Assembly: GCA_004352715.1 (NCBI GenBank)
Contig: SCFE01000115.1
Coordinates: 922,830 to 986,829, forward strand
Reading direction: 5' to 3'
DNA: 64,000 nucleotides
DNA from: Hofstenia miamia
Lineage: Eukaryota > Xenacoelomorpha > Acoela
Shown here: piece by piece, positions 47,080-57,429 of the stretch
Numbering within the stretch: position 1 is the stretch's first letter
Layout: each line of letters starts with the position of its first letter
Translations under genes and position numbers: made by a program
The notes under the pieces: generated by a model
The model's database searches: none
The model's input: the letters and a program-made list of their open reading frames with translations, nothing else
Told to the model about the DNA's origin: nothing

Positions 47080-47261
47080 AAAAACAGAAGCGGACCGACA
47101 GATATTCGGGAACGCTGTTTTTCCCTGGGAAAGAAAAAAAATCATGATGGAATTAGATGACGGGGGGTGGGCCCCAATTCACCACGCTGCCTACGATGGT
47201 CTTCTCGCAAAAATTGAACGCTTCGTTGATTTTATGGAAGAAATCTCAAATCTAACAACAA
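47080..47261 (+). CDS. ANKAR: ANKAR, ankyrin-repeat exon
   Basis: Exon from acceptor AAATGTTTTAG to donor GTGAGT, starting and ending with one partial-codon base. It encodes KTEADRQIFGNAVFPWERKK, then MMELDDGGWAPIHHAAYDGL: the DxGWxPxHHAAxxG start of an ankyrin repeat. In ANKAR the ankyrin repeats are followed by a long armadillo solenoid, the order seen in the following exons. The ORF start at 47030 is intronic. Confidence 0.9.
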
Positions 47262-47298
47262 GTGAGTGTAACATGTATTGGTTTTCTTATAACTATCA

Positions 47299-47661
47299 AA
47301 TTTCGCTTTCTAAAATTTAAGAAGTTCTGTCAGCATTGTACTGATAATCAATATAACTACCTAATTTAATATTATTTAGGCAATGAAGGTGTTCACAGAG
47401 AATTCACGCCGTTAATGTGTGCAGCTTTGGGAGGTCAATATGATGCTGTTCATCTATTACTTAAGTTAGNNNNNNNNNNNNNNNNNNNNNAATTTCGCTT
47501 TCTAAAATTTAAGAAGTTCTGTCAGCATTGTACTGATAATCAATATAACTACCTAATTTAATATTATTTAGGCAATGAAGGTGTTCACAGAGAATTCACG
47601 CCGTTAATGTGTGCAGCTTTGGGAGGTCAATATGATGCTGTTCATCTATTACTTAAGTTAG
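47299..47661. repeat. 171-bp unmerged overlap around a 21-N gap
   Basis: 47299-47469 and 47491-47661 are the same 171 bp, with no difference seen by eye. They abut the N run on each side. This is a classic assembly overlap; the true intron is shorter by about 190 bp. Confidence 0.95.
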
Positions 47662-47937
47662 GAGCGGATGTTACTCATTCCAGTTTAGATGGAAGAACTG
47701 TTGTGGATATTGTCATTGATAACTTTCATCCTAAGATGTTTAAGCTCTTTGCTTGCTCATATAACGATACTCTTCGGCCTTTCGATTACTTGGTGAAGTT
47801 GCTTACCGATACTAACAATGAAAAACGGATGTTGGCCGCAGCTAAGCTCACCCTTCATTTATCGACCGATAATGAAGAATTGATAAATGATATGGTTGTA
47901 TCCGAAGATGTAAGAACCGAACACGAAACTTATTCAA
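47572..47937 (+). CDS. ANKAR: ANKAR, ankyrin to armadillo exon
   Basis: Exon starting with two bases that complete the codon left at 47261, giving TTSNEGVHREFTPLMCAAL. It continues GGQYDAVHLLLKLGADVTHS (a second ankyrin repeat) and VVDIVIDNFHPKMFKLF, then LVKLLTDTNNEKRMLAAAKL, the first armadillo-like helices. Donor GTAAGA after 47937 leaves one base, matching the two-base start at 48306. A partial duplicate of the exon start lies at 47380-47469, before a 21-N gap; that copy is an unmerged contig overlap, not a real exon. Confidence 0.92.
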
Positions 47938-48305
47938 GTAAGAAATGTTTGAAATCCTGGAAGATAATTGAATATATCTAATTGGTTGAAATTTTAAAAT
48001 TTGAAATGTGGTTCATATGTAATATAGGTATCAATGTATTGGGAATCGACATTTAGTTATATACAAAAAACCCACACAAATATTAATCTTCTGAGTTTAA
48101 TTTTTTCATTCAAATCCATATTGCAATTGAAGCAAACTCATCTTTGCATATGTTTGAGGTAATGTCTTATAACTTTGCAAATACTTCTATTATTTGCAAT
48201 TTTATTCCAAAGGGAACATCATTGCATTTCAAACCCAGTAAGCTTGTTTCTTTAAACTTTGGTTGCGGAAGAGTATAATAAATTAAATGAACTCAAATTA
48301 TTTAG

Positions 48306-48877
48306 GAAAATCAGAAGGAAAAGGGACTGAAGCAAGCCTTAAAAGAGAATCAACATCAACTACAGAAGCAAGTGAAATTAATGCCACAGTTAAGGATGAA
48401 TCACTGTCAATTACAGAAGAAAACTCTGAAGCTAATTTAATCAACAATAATCAAAAGAATATGTATTCATGGGAGCACCTACTTGAGAGCGATATATTGT
48501 CTGCCTTCGAAAAAATCATTACTTCTACACAAATTGAATGTGAAGTAAAACTCATTACAGCAGAATGGTTTGCTAACCTCATGAATAATGATAAAGTACA
48601 AGAGCAGTTTATCAAAAAGAATGGTGTGAAATTGATTTTACAAACTATCAACCTAATTCATTCTGAAAATCAAAATGAGTTTCCCTTGCTAACTTGGTTC
48701 TTTCAGATTTTGAAGATAGCAAGTAATCGACAAGATGGTCTGAAGCAATTAGAGAAAGCACGACCAATCAAGACATTGTTGAGATCAGTGGATAATGCCA
48801 GTAAGCATGAAATTTTGGACAACATCATTGGCATATTGAATGACTTGCTTAAAGTTCATCCAGAATTCAAAGAAGAA
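48306..48877 (+). CDS. ANKAR: ANKAR, insert and armadillo exon
   Basis: Long exon (572 nt) ending in phase 0 at donor GTAAGT. It opens with a Ser/Thr/Glu-rich linker (KSEGKGTEASLKRESTSTTE) that looks disordered, then armadillo-like helices: MYSWEHLLESDILSAFEKII, EWFANLMNNDKVQEQFIKKN and ILNDLLKVHPEFKEE. The linker at the ankyrin/ARM boundary may be a lineage-specific insertion; that is inference. Confidence 0.9.
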
Positions 48878-49143
48878 GTAAGTAGATTCATTAAATCATC
48901 TATGGGTAACTGATTGTATGGAATATAAGAATGTTAAATAGAGGCAATGGAAGCGATCACAAATTTAATTATTGAGTCGAAATTTATTTAAGTTCAAATC
49001 GATAATACACATTTAAGACATTTACTAATGGGTATGCTTTAGGCAGGGATGCCATTGCCTACGATTTTACTAAAAAATGCATAAGCTGAGTGATTTCCAT
49101 CATTGGTAAAAAATCATATGATTCCTTTAATATACTTCACATA
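48878..49143 (+). other. ANKAR intron, 5' part
   Basis: Ordinary AT-rich intron before the foldback element. Confidence 0.6.
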
Positions 49144-49899
49144 CACTCTTAAAATTTTGTAGGTAAAACACCTACATTTTAGATAAAACACCTAAAATTT
49201 GGACACCCTAATATTTAGAGAAAATACCGAAAATATTTTAGGTATTTTTCCTAATTGTTCATGTGTCTCAATTATAGGTATTTTACCTAAAAATTGTTAT
49301 AAAACAAATATGGGGCAACAAGATACCGTAAGTAGTTTTGGAGCAGGAATTTTGATTAGGCCAATGTGGGGCGGTAGAATATAAAACGTGGTGCAGATGT
49401 CAACATGTGAAAATGGGGCAGGGCACAAATTCTGTGGGCGGGGCAAGACAGTTCACACAAATCCGCCCAACTTCCATCTCTGAGCTGTATAAGCAATCTG
49501 CTTAGCCATCCACGACATTTTAAATGAAAAGAGGCTTAAGGCCACCACTAGATATTTTATAGTCTTTTGAGACAATTCTGTCTTCACTGAAATGCAATAG
49601 GTTATTTGTGTTTTATTTTTTGTAGATGATAAATTTTATTGCCCATATTTGTTCTATAACAAATTTTAGGTAAAATACCTAGAACTGAGACACCTAAAAT
49701 TCACCTGGAATTTTAGGTAAAAAAGCCATACCGAGATTTTAGGTGATATACCTAGAATAGAGGCACATGAAAATACCTAGAATATTTTCGGTATTTCCCT
49801 AAATATTAGGGTGTCCCAATTTTAGGTATTTTACCTAAAATCTAGGTGGGCTTTTTTACCTAAAAATCTAGGTATTTCACCTAGAAAATTTTAAGAGTG
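49144..49899. mobile_element. Foldback (long inverted-repeat) element with AGGTA/TACCT arms
   Basis: The left end CACTCTTAAAATTTT (49144) is exactly inverted at the right end (AAAATTTTAAGAGTG, ending 49899). The inverted arms run on inward for about 170-250 bp each, including shared blocks 'gacaccctaatatttag' and 'taccgaaaatatt'. The arms are built from many short AGGTA...TACCT hairpins. The core (about 49310-49650) has G-rich plus-strand words such as 'atggggca' and 'ggggcggggc'. It has no ORF. I could not identify a target-site duplication. It lies in an ANKAR intron. Confidence 0.85.
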
Positions 49900-50975
49900 A
49901 GCTGTATTTTGGGATAGGCTATTTTCATAAAATTTAACTATTACAAGGATTAATGAACAGTTAAGAAATTTTCGTCCTTCCAATAATCCACTTTGCTGCT
50001 TTAAGTCCTGCTAATTGCACATGTTCGATGCCTGTCTAAAAATTTATAATGATGATAATAATAAAAATGTATTGAACAAACAAAGGAGTGCATACAAATA
50101 AGATAAACTTATTCGGTGAAGATATCAGCAAAATTAAGGCAACGAGTGAGAGAAGGAGCCGGTACAGAATGGGAATAAATTGCATTTATAGAATGATTTT
50201 AATAAGTTATGGTAATTCATGTTTGAAATGACCTTTTTCTTGTCGAATATGGCTTGTAATCCTTGATTAGTTTTATTAATACCACGATTGGAATCTCGAA
50301 ATTTTTCAGTTCATGTATACTGGTATTCCATGAAAGGTAGTGTCCATGAGCGTTGTGCAAATTAAATAGTTATAATAGGCCCATGCTGTTTTAAGGCTGC
50401 ATCCAAAAACATATATCAAAAAAATAAAAAACCTAATTAACTTTCTAAAGCCACTTTACCGTTTTTGATATAATAGTAATATGCATCTCCTTTCAAAATC
50501 TTTGAACACTCGACACCTCATCTAGTTGAGAGCCTTTTGCAGTCCAGATAATGCAAATTTCGTGAAATATTATTGTGCAAATGTCAGCCCTACTGATTAG
50601 CCCGGTGTACGCCATATTCTAAGACAACGATTTATTAACACAACAATGGTTTTTCAATTTATGAGCTAATTCAATACATTTTTGTTGATTCACACCTGAA
50701 ATTGGTTTTACTGATAGGGTTTTTCATAGAGTAAAAATATGCTATTCTTAATTTTATCAGCTGCTTTTGAAATGCAAGTAATAAAGGAATGGAAAAAATC
50801 TGGGATTAAATCATTCTTGAAAATTCAGAAACTACAAACCTTAATGAACACCTATTGCCTTTAATCATTTCAGGTTGCAAATCTAGTCAGTAGTCTAGAT
50901 TACTCAACCTACTGGCATTTAAAAACAATAACTATTACCTTATTTCTATCTACAAGAATGATTACTAATATTTAG
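49900..50975 (+). other. ANKAR intron, remainder
   Basis: AT-rich intron ending at acceptor TAATATTTAG. 50381-50410 ('catgctgttttaaggctgcat') resembles 22002-22025, a small old repeat. Confidence 0.5.
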
Positions 50976-51173
50976 ATTTCAAAATATGGGCTAAAAGGCA
51001 TTGTAAAGAAGTACTCTGGTTGTAATCATATGCAACTGATTCAATCGCTAAACAGATTTGTTCAAATCACTTCAATTGATCATGTGAAAAACCAAAATGA
51101 GTATGTGCTTACTTATGATCTCAGCCCTCGTCTGATCGCCATAGTGGTCAAATCACGAAATCGCGATATTCAG
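50976..51173 (+). CDS. ANKAR: ANKAR, armadillo exon
   Basis: Phase 0 at both ends (acceptor TAATATTTAG, donor GTAATT). It encodes ISKYGLKGIVKKYSGCNHMQ, then LIQSLNRFVQITSIDHVK and LSPRLIAIVVKSRNRDIQ, with alternating hydrophobic helices of armadillo type. Confidence 0.85.
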
Positions 51174-51223
51174 GTAATTCGGTTAAATTTTATCATGGTA
51201 ATTATGGAAATATCTTATTCTAG

Positions 51224-51388
51224 CTTTCTTCTGTAAAAACGTTGCAATACCTAGCAGAAGACAATCCCAAATGCCAAAAGCGTCTCATTGAAATGGGTTG
51301 CATTCCTGCACTTATTGGCATTTTGAAATCCAGACAGGCACGAGTCCAATTGATTTCAACTGCTGCACTATTTGCAATAACAGGAAAT
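51224..51388 (+). CDS. ANKAR: ANKAR, armadillo exon
   Basis: Phase 0 at both ends, with donor GTAAGT. It reads LSSVKTLQYLAEDNPKCQKR, then LIEMGCIPALIGILKSRQAR and LISTAALFAITGN. G-x-IPALIxIL is the classic armadillo helix-3 start. The end (AALFAITGN) corresponds to the ALWALAG block of vertebrate ANKAR. Only a 50 bp intron separates it from the preceding exon. Confidence 0.93.
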
Positions 51389-51820
51389 GTAAGTCAACTA
51401 TTAATATTGTTAGCAACATTAATGAAAAACTTGAAAACGAATATATATATATATCAAATCAAAATTTATCAAGTATGTATATATATTTATACAAAGATAA
51501 AGGCTAGGTTTTAAATCAGAATTTTCACATATAGACGAATTGCTATAAAGACGAAAAATAAAAAGTAATCTATGTGCATTGCCAACTAGCAAAATTTTTT
51601 ATGGTCAAAATTGAGAGCTGATGTTCGTCTCGATTGCCTTATATATAGATCATTCTTGATTGGAGCTTGAATCTCAAACAGAATACCAAATTGCTCCAAA
51701 TTTTACAGAACGCTGACAAGAACCTACCAATTGAGAAGTAGGCCTAATATACAGCTGATGAATCACAATGCGCGTATGCATATCAAAAGTCCCACCGAAA
51801 ATGGCATTCTTTGTATAAAC

Positions 51821-52204
51821 CAGTGGTTCTAGGCCTTTTTTACCCATTGATTCCTTTTTATCTTATGTTCTTTAGCTGGACTCCCCCTCCCCGCCAAAAC
51901 ATCACTAATAAAATAGTAGAGGATCTGTTAATAAAGCAAAATAAAGCTTAACTATCAAAAAGGATAACCAGGTGTGAGAATTTATTGTAGAGACGTTTTT
52001 TGTGGTAAATATAAATTTACGTCAATGTAAAATGTTTTTTTCTACTTAATTGCTATAAAAATAGAACAGCTGCGTGAATATTTTTACTTTTAGTATTTTA
52101 AAATGTACAAATTTCTGTAGAAATTCAATTCTCAGTGATGAAAACCGTTCTGAATTGTGTGTGGACCCCAGTAAAGTTATATGGACCCCTGTTGGGAACG
52201 ACTG
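51821..52204. mobile_element. hAT-like MITE (384 bp)
   Basis: Imperfect TIRs: CAGTGGTTCTAGGCC at the left, and the reverse complement of CAGTCGTTCCCAAC at the right. A perfect 8-bp target duplication, GTATAAAC, sits at 51813-51820 and 52205-52212. The CAGTGGTTCT start is typical of non-autonomous hAT elements. There is no transposase ORF. It is intronic in ANKAR. Confidence 0.85.
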
Positions 52205-52212
52205 GTATAAAC

Positions 52213-52709
52213 CAACGGTATTATAAAGAATAACTTGAATGGATTGTAATATTTTTTTAAAGTTATTGCTACAATGTGGAAGTCTTATAGGAGTTCTAAG
52301 ATGAATTTAACCTCGTCGGCAATACGTATTGAATCTACTGTTTGTAAAGCCAATTCCAGTATATAATAGAGAAGAAATCTATCACACATGTATCATTTTA
52401 TTTCTGTGTTCCTAAGAACTCAGTAGAGGAATTTTATGAATAATCATCAATACAGTAAATATTAAGTTTACTCACGTTAAATTCTATTTTATCCTATGAT
52501 ATGCATTGCATTTTGCAATAACATCATCTTTATCTGCTGGGATAACACAATACATTGCAATAGTAAATTGTTATACTTTCGGTTTTCAGATTATTATCTA
52601 TTAGTGAGACTTATCATACCTTTTAAGACAGTTGAATTCAAAATACTAAATAATAAAATTTAATGTGAATAATCTTTAATATTAACAAGTTGAAGCAAAT
52701 ATTAATTAG
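52213..52709 (+). other. ANKAR intron, nothing recognised
   Basis: AT-rich intron up to acceptor TATTAATTAG. Confidence 0.6.
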
Positions 52710-53020
52710 GATCGGTACAGAAGACGTGCGCTTGCTAAACTAATTGGAGTTAGCTTGTTTCTCGACTACATGACGCAGAACATTGATGAACTTTCTTTAA
52801 TGGCAGCAGAAGGCTTGTCTTTGTTAGCAGAGGGTCCTAACAACCAATCAGCCGCCATAGGTCGTGAAGGAGGCATTCTTCAATTAGTCAGGTTGCTTCG
52901 AAGTGAACGAGAAGACCTTGTCATTGCTGCAATCCGTACTTTAAGAAAACTGTGTGTATCAACTGGATTCATACCTAACACTAAAATTCAAGATGCCATT
53001 TTTCAAGCACGCGGTGGAAA
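52710..53020 (+). CDS. ANKAR: ANKAR, armadillo exon
   Basis: Starts in phase 0 and ends with two bases (donor GTAATA). It encodes DRYRRRALAKLIGVSLFLDY, then LSLMAAEGLSLLAEGPNNQS, GREGGILQLVRLLRSERE and LVIAAIRTLRKLCV. The EGGILQLVRLLRS and AAIRTLRKLC blocks follow the vertebrate ANKAR order (GNGIAPLVRLLR then VIRAVGSIC). Confidence 0.95.
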
Positions 53021-53293
53021 GTAATAGCTTATATAGATTATCAAATCTCAAATATTTCATCGATCATGGATCATGGATCCTACTTGCCTCACAATTAAAA
53101 CTTCTCAAAATATTTTAAGTTATTCTGGAGTCATGGCTGTGATTAATAACTTCTCGGAGTTCATAATATCAATTTCAATAATTTACCATTAGTTGAATTG
53201 AATTAATCATAATATTCAATACTATCATACCTCAATAATCTATTTAGTAATTTATTTTCCACTATTTATCCTTAAAATATAGTGCATTTTTAG

Positions 53294-53624
53294 ACCCCTA
53301 CTAATAATGATGAAGCATGGCAAGACACCACAAATCCAAATAGAATGTGGCCTAACACTTAGCTATATGGCATTAGGACGTCCAAACTTTTTCAAGGAGT
53401 TTGATGAAGAACCTTATTTTTCCTACGCACCTCTTATGAAACTTTTGAGGGAGACAACTGATCTGAGGATGAGATGTAAGATACTTTCAGCCTTGGCCAT
53501 TTTCTCCTACAGAAACGTTGCGCAACAAAAAGAGATTTCGGAATACAAAATGTTGCGATACCATCAGTTTGTTCCACTCCTCAATTCAGATAAAGACATT
53601 GAAAAAATCAACGCATCATTTCAA
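53294..53624 (+). CDS. ANKAR: ANKAR, armadillo exon
   Basis: One-base start completes the codon left at 53020; it ends in phase 0 (donor GTACGT). It reads PLLIMMKHGKTPQIQIECGL, then LSYMALGRPNFFKEFDEEPY and RCKILSALAIFSYRNVAQQ, ending INASFQ. It corresponds to the vertebrate ANKAR stretch with VEVAFSLACIVLGN and AGYALTLFAFNN. Confidence 0.95.
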
Positions 53625-54483
53625 GTACGTACACCTGTTTTATAAATATTACATCTTACCAATAGTGGAAAGTAACTAGAAAACTATCTTTATGTTGGGA
53701 ATTGAAATATCTAAATATAAACAATAATATAAATGTTCTGTTCATGAGTTCAGACAAAACTTACATCAGAAACAAATCTATTCATTTGAGGCAGTTTTTT
53801 GAAAATTGAATAATGCACAGGTGTATTTTTGATGTTAATTAAAATAAACGGAAATCATTTCCAGATGATGGTAGACTTTTTTTGAATTACTGATGAATTC
53901 TCTGCCAAGGAAAAATTGGAACGCATAGTAGCAATCTCTAAATTAAATGTGTTAGAAATTGTATCGTTATATTCCGTAAAAAGCAAAAACCGTCAAAGTC
54001 TTTAGTCAATATTCTCATATTTGTAAATAAAACAATGCCAGGTCTGACTTAGCTATATTGACAGAAATATATATAACTCAAAGCATAGACGCTTTCCATA
54101 TTTTGTAACCTTAAACAACTTGATTCTCGTAAACAAAATCGAACTTTGAAGCACCTCAATTCCATGATCATGAAAATATTAGAATGTGCATTTACGTTAT
54201 TTTAGAATCGAGTTCTATGTTTGAAAGCATATCCTAATTTTAGTAAATTTGAATGATATTGTGACAAACTATTCATGTGAGCGTGCTCAACCTCTTACCC
54301 CATGCTTTTATTCGAAGTTATATTGAATAATAGAACTTGTAATATAGCTTCCTCATAATGTTAAATTGATGTTGATGCAATGTAATCTTTATTATTAACA
54401 AGAGTGTTGCATATATATTTGCATTTATATATATATATATAATAAAGTAAGCTTATTTACTGAGCAAAAAATTTGAAATTTAG
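53625..54483 (+). other. ANKAR intron, nothing recognised
   Basis: AT-rich, with a short (TA)n at 54426-54442. The segment just before it (54387-54425) recurs at 57746-57785. Confidence 0.6.
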
Positions 54484-54788
54484 ACAATCATTTTATCACG
54501 AATGCTTCCAGACATTGAGCCAGCCGAATGTTCTGCTAAAGGAATCCAAATTTTAGTAAATACATTGGAAACTTGTCGAGAGCCTTACATTCAAGTTTTC
54601 GCAGCTGATTGCGTTTCTCGACTGTATCGTGCAGGCAACGGGATACCGGAGGCCATAATAGCTATTGATGGCATTCGATATCTATGCAACCTTGTTCACT
54701 CCCCAGATGAACATGTTCAGGGTACTGCAGCCATTTCACTAGGATTTCTAAGTTGCATCAGTGAAGGAGAACGACGTCTTTTGAAAAT
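54484..54788 (+). CDS. ANKAR: ANKAR, armadillo exon
   Basis: Phase 0 start (acceptor AATTTAG), two-base end (donor GTAAGC). It encodes TIILSRMLPDIEPAECSAKG, then IQILVNTLETC, AGNGIPEAIIAIDGIRYLCN and AISLGFLSCISEGERRLLK. It aligns by eye with vertebrate ANKAR GIPEAFxTLGTIQRLCYHL and SSALGYLTYN, the clearest evidence for orthology. Confidence 0.96.
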
Positions 54789-55138
54789 GTAAGCAATTTT
54801 CAATTAAAGAATGGCTTATACATGCACATTAATAAATAAAGTAGTGTATGCCTATTGATCTGTGTTTGTCATATATTCTATAAAAATTTTGGGGACTATA
54901 AAGCATAAAAATATTTGAAATTACTTTTTTCCTGTTAACTAAAGATGCGTTCAGACGAGTGTCTATTAATGCCCATCTTTCAATGAAAAAGCGCATCTTT
55001 TATGTATGCCTTTATTTAGAAGTGTTCATGCTATTTTGTTATTAAAATCAATTTGATGAAAATGCAAGCAGGCGAGCATATTTTTAACTTATATCAAAAG
55101 TTGTGAAACAAAAAATGTTCGTGTGGAAAGCACCTTAA

Positions 55139-55345
55139 CACTAGAAGTACCAAATGTTTCAAAATTGACTCAAATTAAAATTTAGTTTACTTGCGCATGC
55201 ATTCATTAAAAACAACAGCAGGTATATACACCTCCAAAAAAAATCAATAATCTATTTGAATTTCCAAGATTACATTTTTTATTCAATTTTTTAATTGAAA
55301 TGCTACATGCAAAATGAATCTCAAGGAGTAATGGTACTTCTAGTG
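55139..55345. mobile_element. piggyBac-like MITE (207 bp)
   Basis: Terminal CACTAGAAGTACC at 55139 and its exact inverse ending at 55345, flanked by TTAA at 55135-55138 and 55346-55349. TTAA duplication plus CACTAG/CCCTAG-type ends are the piggyBac hallmark. No ORF. It is intronic in ANKAR. Confidence 0.9.
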
Positions 55346-55447
55346 TTAAGCATTCTGTTCGAGAGATATTATTATCATTATTAGCTAAGCATTGATATAT
55401 GTATATATGTACACATTGTACATTATATTTATCAATTAAATATTTAG

Positions 55448-55567
55448 TTGCAGAAGAGATCCAGAAATAGTGAAGACCATACTTTCATTCTGCAGGAATC
55501 GGCAAATATCGTCCACATTTGAAAAGGAGTGGAGGCATTACACAAATGTTGGGCTGCCCACAAAAGT
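55448..55567 (+). CDS. ANKAR: ANKAR, exon after the armadillo solenoid
   Basis: One-base start matches the two-base end at 54788. It encodes CRRDPEIVKTILSFCRNRQI, then SSTFEKEWRHYTNVGLPTK, matching the vertebrate ANKAR sequence that ends in FLKEFxxxxTLVGLPSLS. Donor GTATGT after 55567 leaves two bases; a GTGTAT donor two bases earlier would break frame with the next exon. Confidence 0.92.
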
Positions 55568-55613
55568 GTATGTTTATATAATCCTTCAAAATTTAGTAAT
55601 TGATTGTCCTTAG

Positions 55614-55687
55614 AGTAGATGAAAATAGCCGTATGATTGAGGAAATAACGGCATCATGTATGGAAAGCATAAAAGATATGAATAGGG
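55614..55687 (+). CDS. ANKAR: ANKAR, short 3' exon
   Basis: Acceptor GTCCTTAG with one-base start completes the previous codon (GT+A). It reads VDENSRMIEEITASCMESIK then DMNR. The end is uncertain: the only GT in the right place (55688) leaves one base, but the next exon needs a two-base end. A one-base undercall in the GGGG run (55685-55688) would restore the phase. Confidence 0.6.
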
Positions 55688-55742
55688 GTACCACTTTTCA
55701 ATATAATTTGCATTAATACTGTTAAAATATTAATAAAAATAG

Positions 55743-55840
55743 GTATCATGAAATGAAAAAATACAAAATGAATCTGCATATGCATGCCCGACAACGCGAT
55801 CCATGTGACCTGGCCTCCGACTGCCAACTTTTATAAAGAT
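55743..55840 (+). CDS. ANKAR: ANKAR, 3' exon with frame problem
   Basis: Acceptor AAAAATAG and donor GTAAGC. In the only open frame it encodes YHEMKKYKMNLHMHARQRDP, then CDLASDCQLL before TAA at 55834-55836, five bases before the donor. The composition looks coding. Either this is an alternative terminal exon, or the TTTT run (55829-55832) carries an indel error. Confidence 0.5.
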
Positions 55841-56156
55841 GTAAGCAACTACATATATTTCTTTTACGTTTTTCAAATTTAGAAATCTAGAGAAATACGA
55901 ATTAATATATTAACTATGACGCATTACGTTAAATTAGCATGAAAACTGAGTTTTAAAAGTATTAAAAGTTATAGGTAAGGGTAAAAAAAGCCAACAAGAA
56001 CTTCGAATTTTGAGCTCTGCATAACTTTGTATTTTGTACATTATAAATAATTTTATATAACAGTCAATAATTCAAAACATTGAGCATTTCATAAATATTG
56101 AAACTTCTATAACTGACAATATATTTGGGTGCTGCTCTACAACAATATATACCTCC

Positions 56157-56188
<32 letters not shown>

Positions 56189-56602
56189 GACACACTGAAT
56201 TTTCATTAATAGTGTTATAACTCTCAATATCCCGGGAATTCCCCAGTTTCGTAATAGGCTTGGAGATTGTTTGAGAATGTGGACAAAATGGTTAGTGAAG
56301 ATACAATAGGGTGATTGGGGCTACTGTATGGNTATATATATATGTGTGTGTATATATATAGTAAATATAGTAAATATTATTAAGTGTTTTGCGGTTTTAA
56401 TGGTCATGCGCTTTAAATATTGTATATAAAAATAATATGAACTGATTAAGAAAATTTAATCTTAATATTTTGCAGATATTTATCGATATCTTAAATAAGC
56501 AAAATATAGGTGAAATATATCAAATATATTCGAAAATTCTGGTGCAGTTCTTGCGAAAATAAATATAAAAATGTAAAAGTTAATCAGTAAAAAATTAGGA
56601 CA
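55841..56602 (+). other. ANKAR intron with (TA)n tracts and a contig join
   Basis: (TA)n at about 56157-56188 and 56333-56359, with a single N at 56332. I see no coding on either strand. Confidence 0.6.
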
Positions 56603-56608
56603 TTTATT
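56603..56608 (-). terminator. Polyadenylation signal AATAAA (minus strand)
   Basis: TTTATT on the plus strand, about 50 bp after the stop of the minus-strand exon at 56657-56879. Confidence 0.5.
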
Positions 56609-56656
56609 GAAAGAAATACAAAAATATAACTAAGATAGAAAACTGCAGCAATTGTA

Positions 56657-56879
56657 TCAGCTAATCACATAGGAACTTTCTGGCACAAAATATTTTTGAT
56701 TTGTTCTCAGCATAAGAAGAACAGGTTGTGATTCTTGCATTTCAGTCAGCATATCGTCGAATTTACTAGGGAATGGGTTCATCTGCACCTGAGCCATTGG
56801 AAAGCTGATGTGACTTAATGTTGCCTGCCTTCTGACATTAATCAATTCGGGGTATCCACTAGCGAATTTTTCTTGTCGC
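56657..56879 (-). CDS. Unrecognised gene, terminal exon (nested in ANKAR intron)
   Basis: Minus-strand exon after acceptor GTTCTCTAG, starting with one base. It encodes RQEKFASGYPELINVRRQAT, then LSHISFPMAQVQMNPFPSKF and DDMLTEMQESQPVLLMLRTN, with a short tail before TGA. Composition and length look clearly coding, and an AATAAA lies downstream. No domain recognised. The upstream exon may be the one in the small contig at 57029-57102, which fits in phase if that contig is flipped. Confidence 0.65.
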
Positions 56880-56993
56880 CTAGAGAACAACCATAAATTT
56901 AATGAATAAAAATTAAATTTTTTTGAAAAGTTGAATTTGTCATATTGTAAAAACTGGTTAATTATTTTAAACAAGCAAAAAAAATTTCGTATC

Positions 56994-57027
<34 letters not shown>

Positions 57028-57028
57028 N

Positions 57029-57102
57029 GACAAATCAGATCAAAAAGATCTTGTTGGTATTATTGAATGGGATCCAATTTCGTTAAGAGTTGGAAATACA
57101 TG
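57029..57102 (+). CDS. Orphan exon in a micro-contig
   Basis: Partial exon at the edge of a 264 bp contig bounded by single Ns (57028 and 57293). It reads DKSDQKDLVGIIEWDPISLR then VGNTW, with donor GTAATA after 57102 and a two-base end (TG). The family is unknown. It has no plus-strand partner nearby. The two-base end matches the one-base start of 56657-56879 on the opposite strand. Confidence 0.5.
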
Positions 57103-57429
57103 GTAATAGATTTTTCAAGATTTCCAAGTCAATCAAAATTTTATCAAGTATGGATCTGGTTGTAAGGAAAATTACTATTAAAATCTCTAAAAGTGGCAGT
57201 TCTTTGGTTGATTTTCTAACTCAAAAGTGTTTTACCCCACTTTTGCTCTATGGGTACCCACTTTAGAAAAATCTTGCCCCATACCCGCACCGNTATATAT
57301 ACTGGATATATAGTCATGTGTAAACAAAAAATAATAACTTTCAGAAAACTTAGACTGTTTTGTCTTCATAGGAAACATTACGACTCTAACATAAATATAA
57401 GCCGTAACATGCACATTAGTCCAGAGATG

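Noticed and set aside
47380-47469. An extra ANKAR exon
   Set aside because: It is identical to the start of the exon at 47572 and ends at an N run; it is an assembly overlap.
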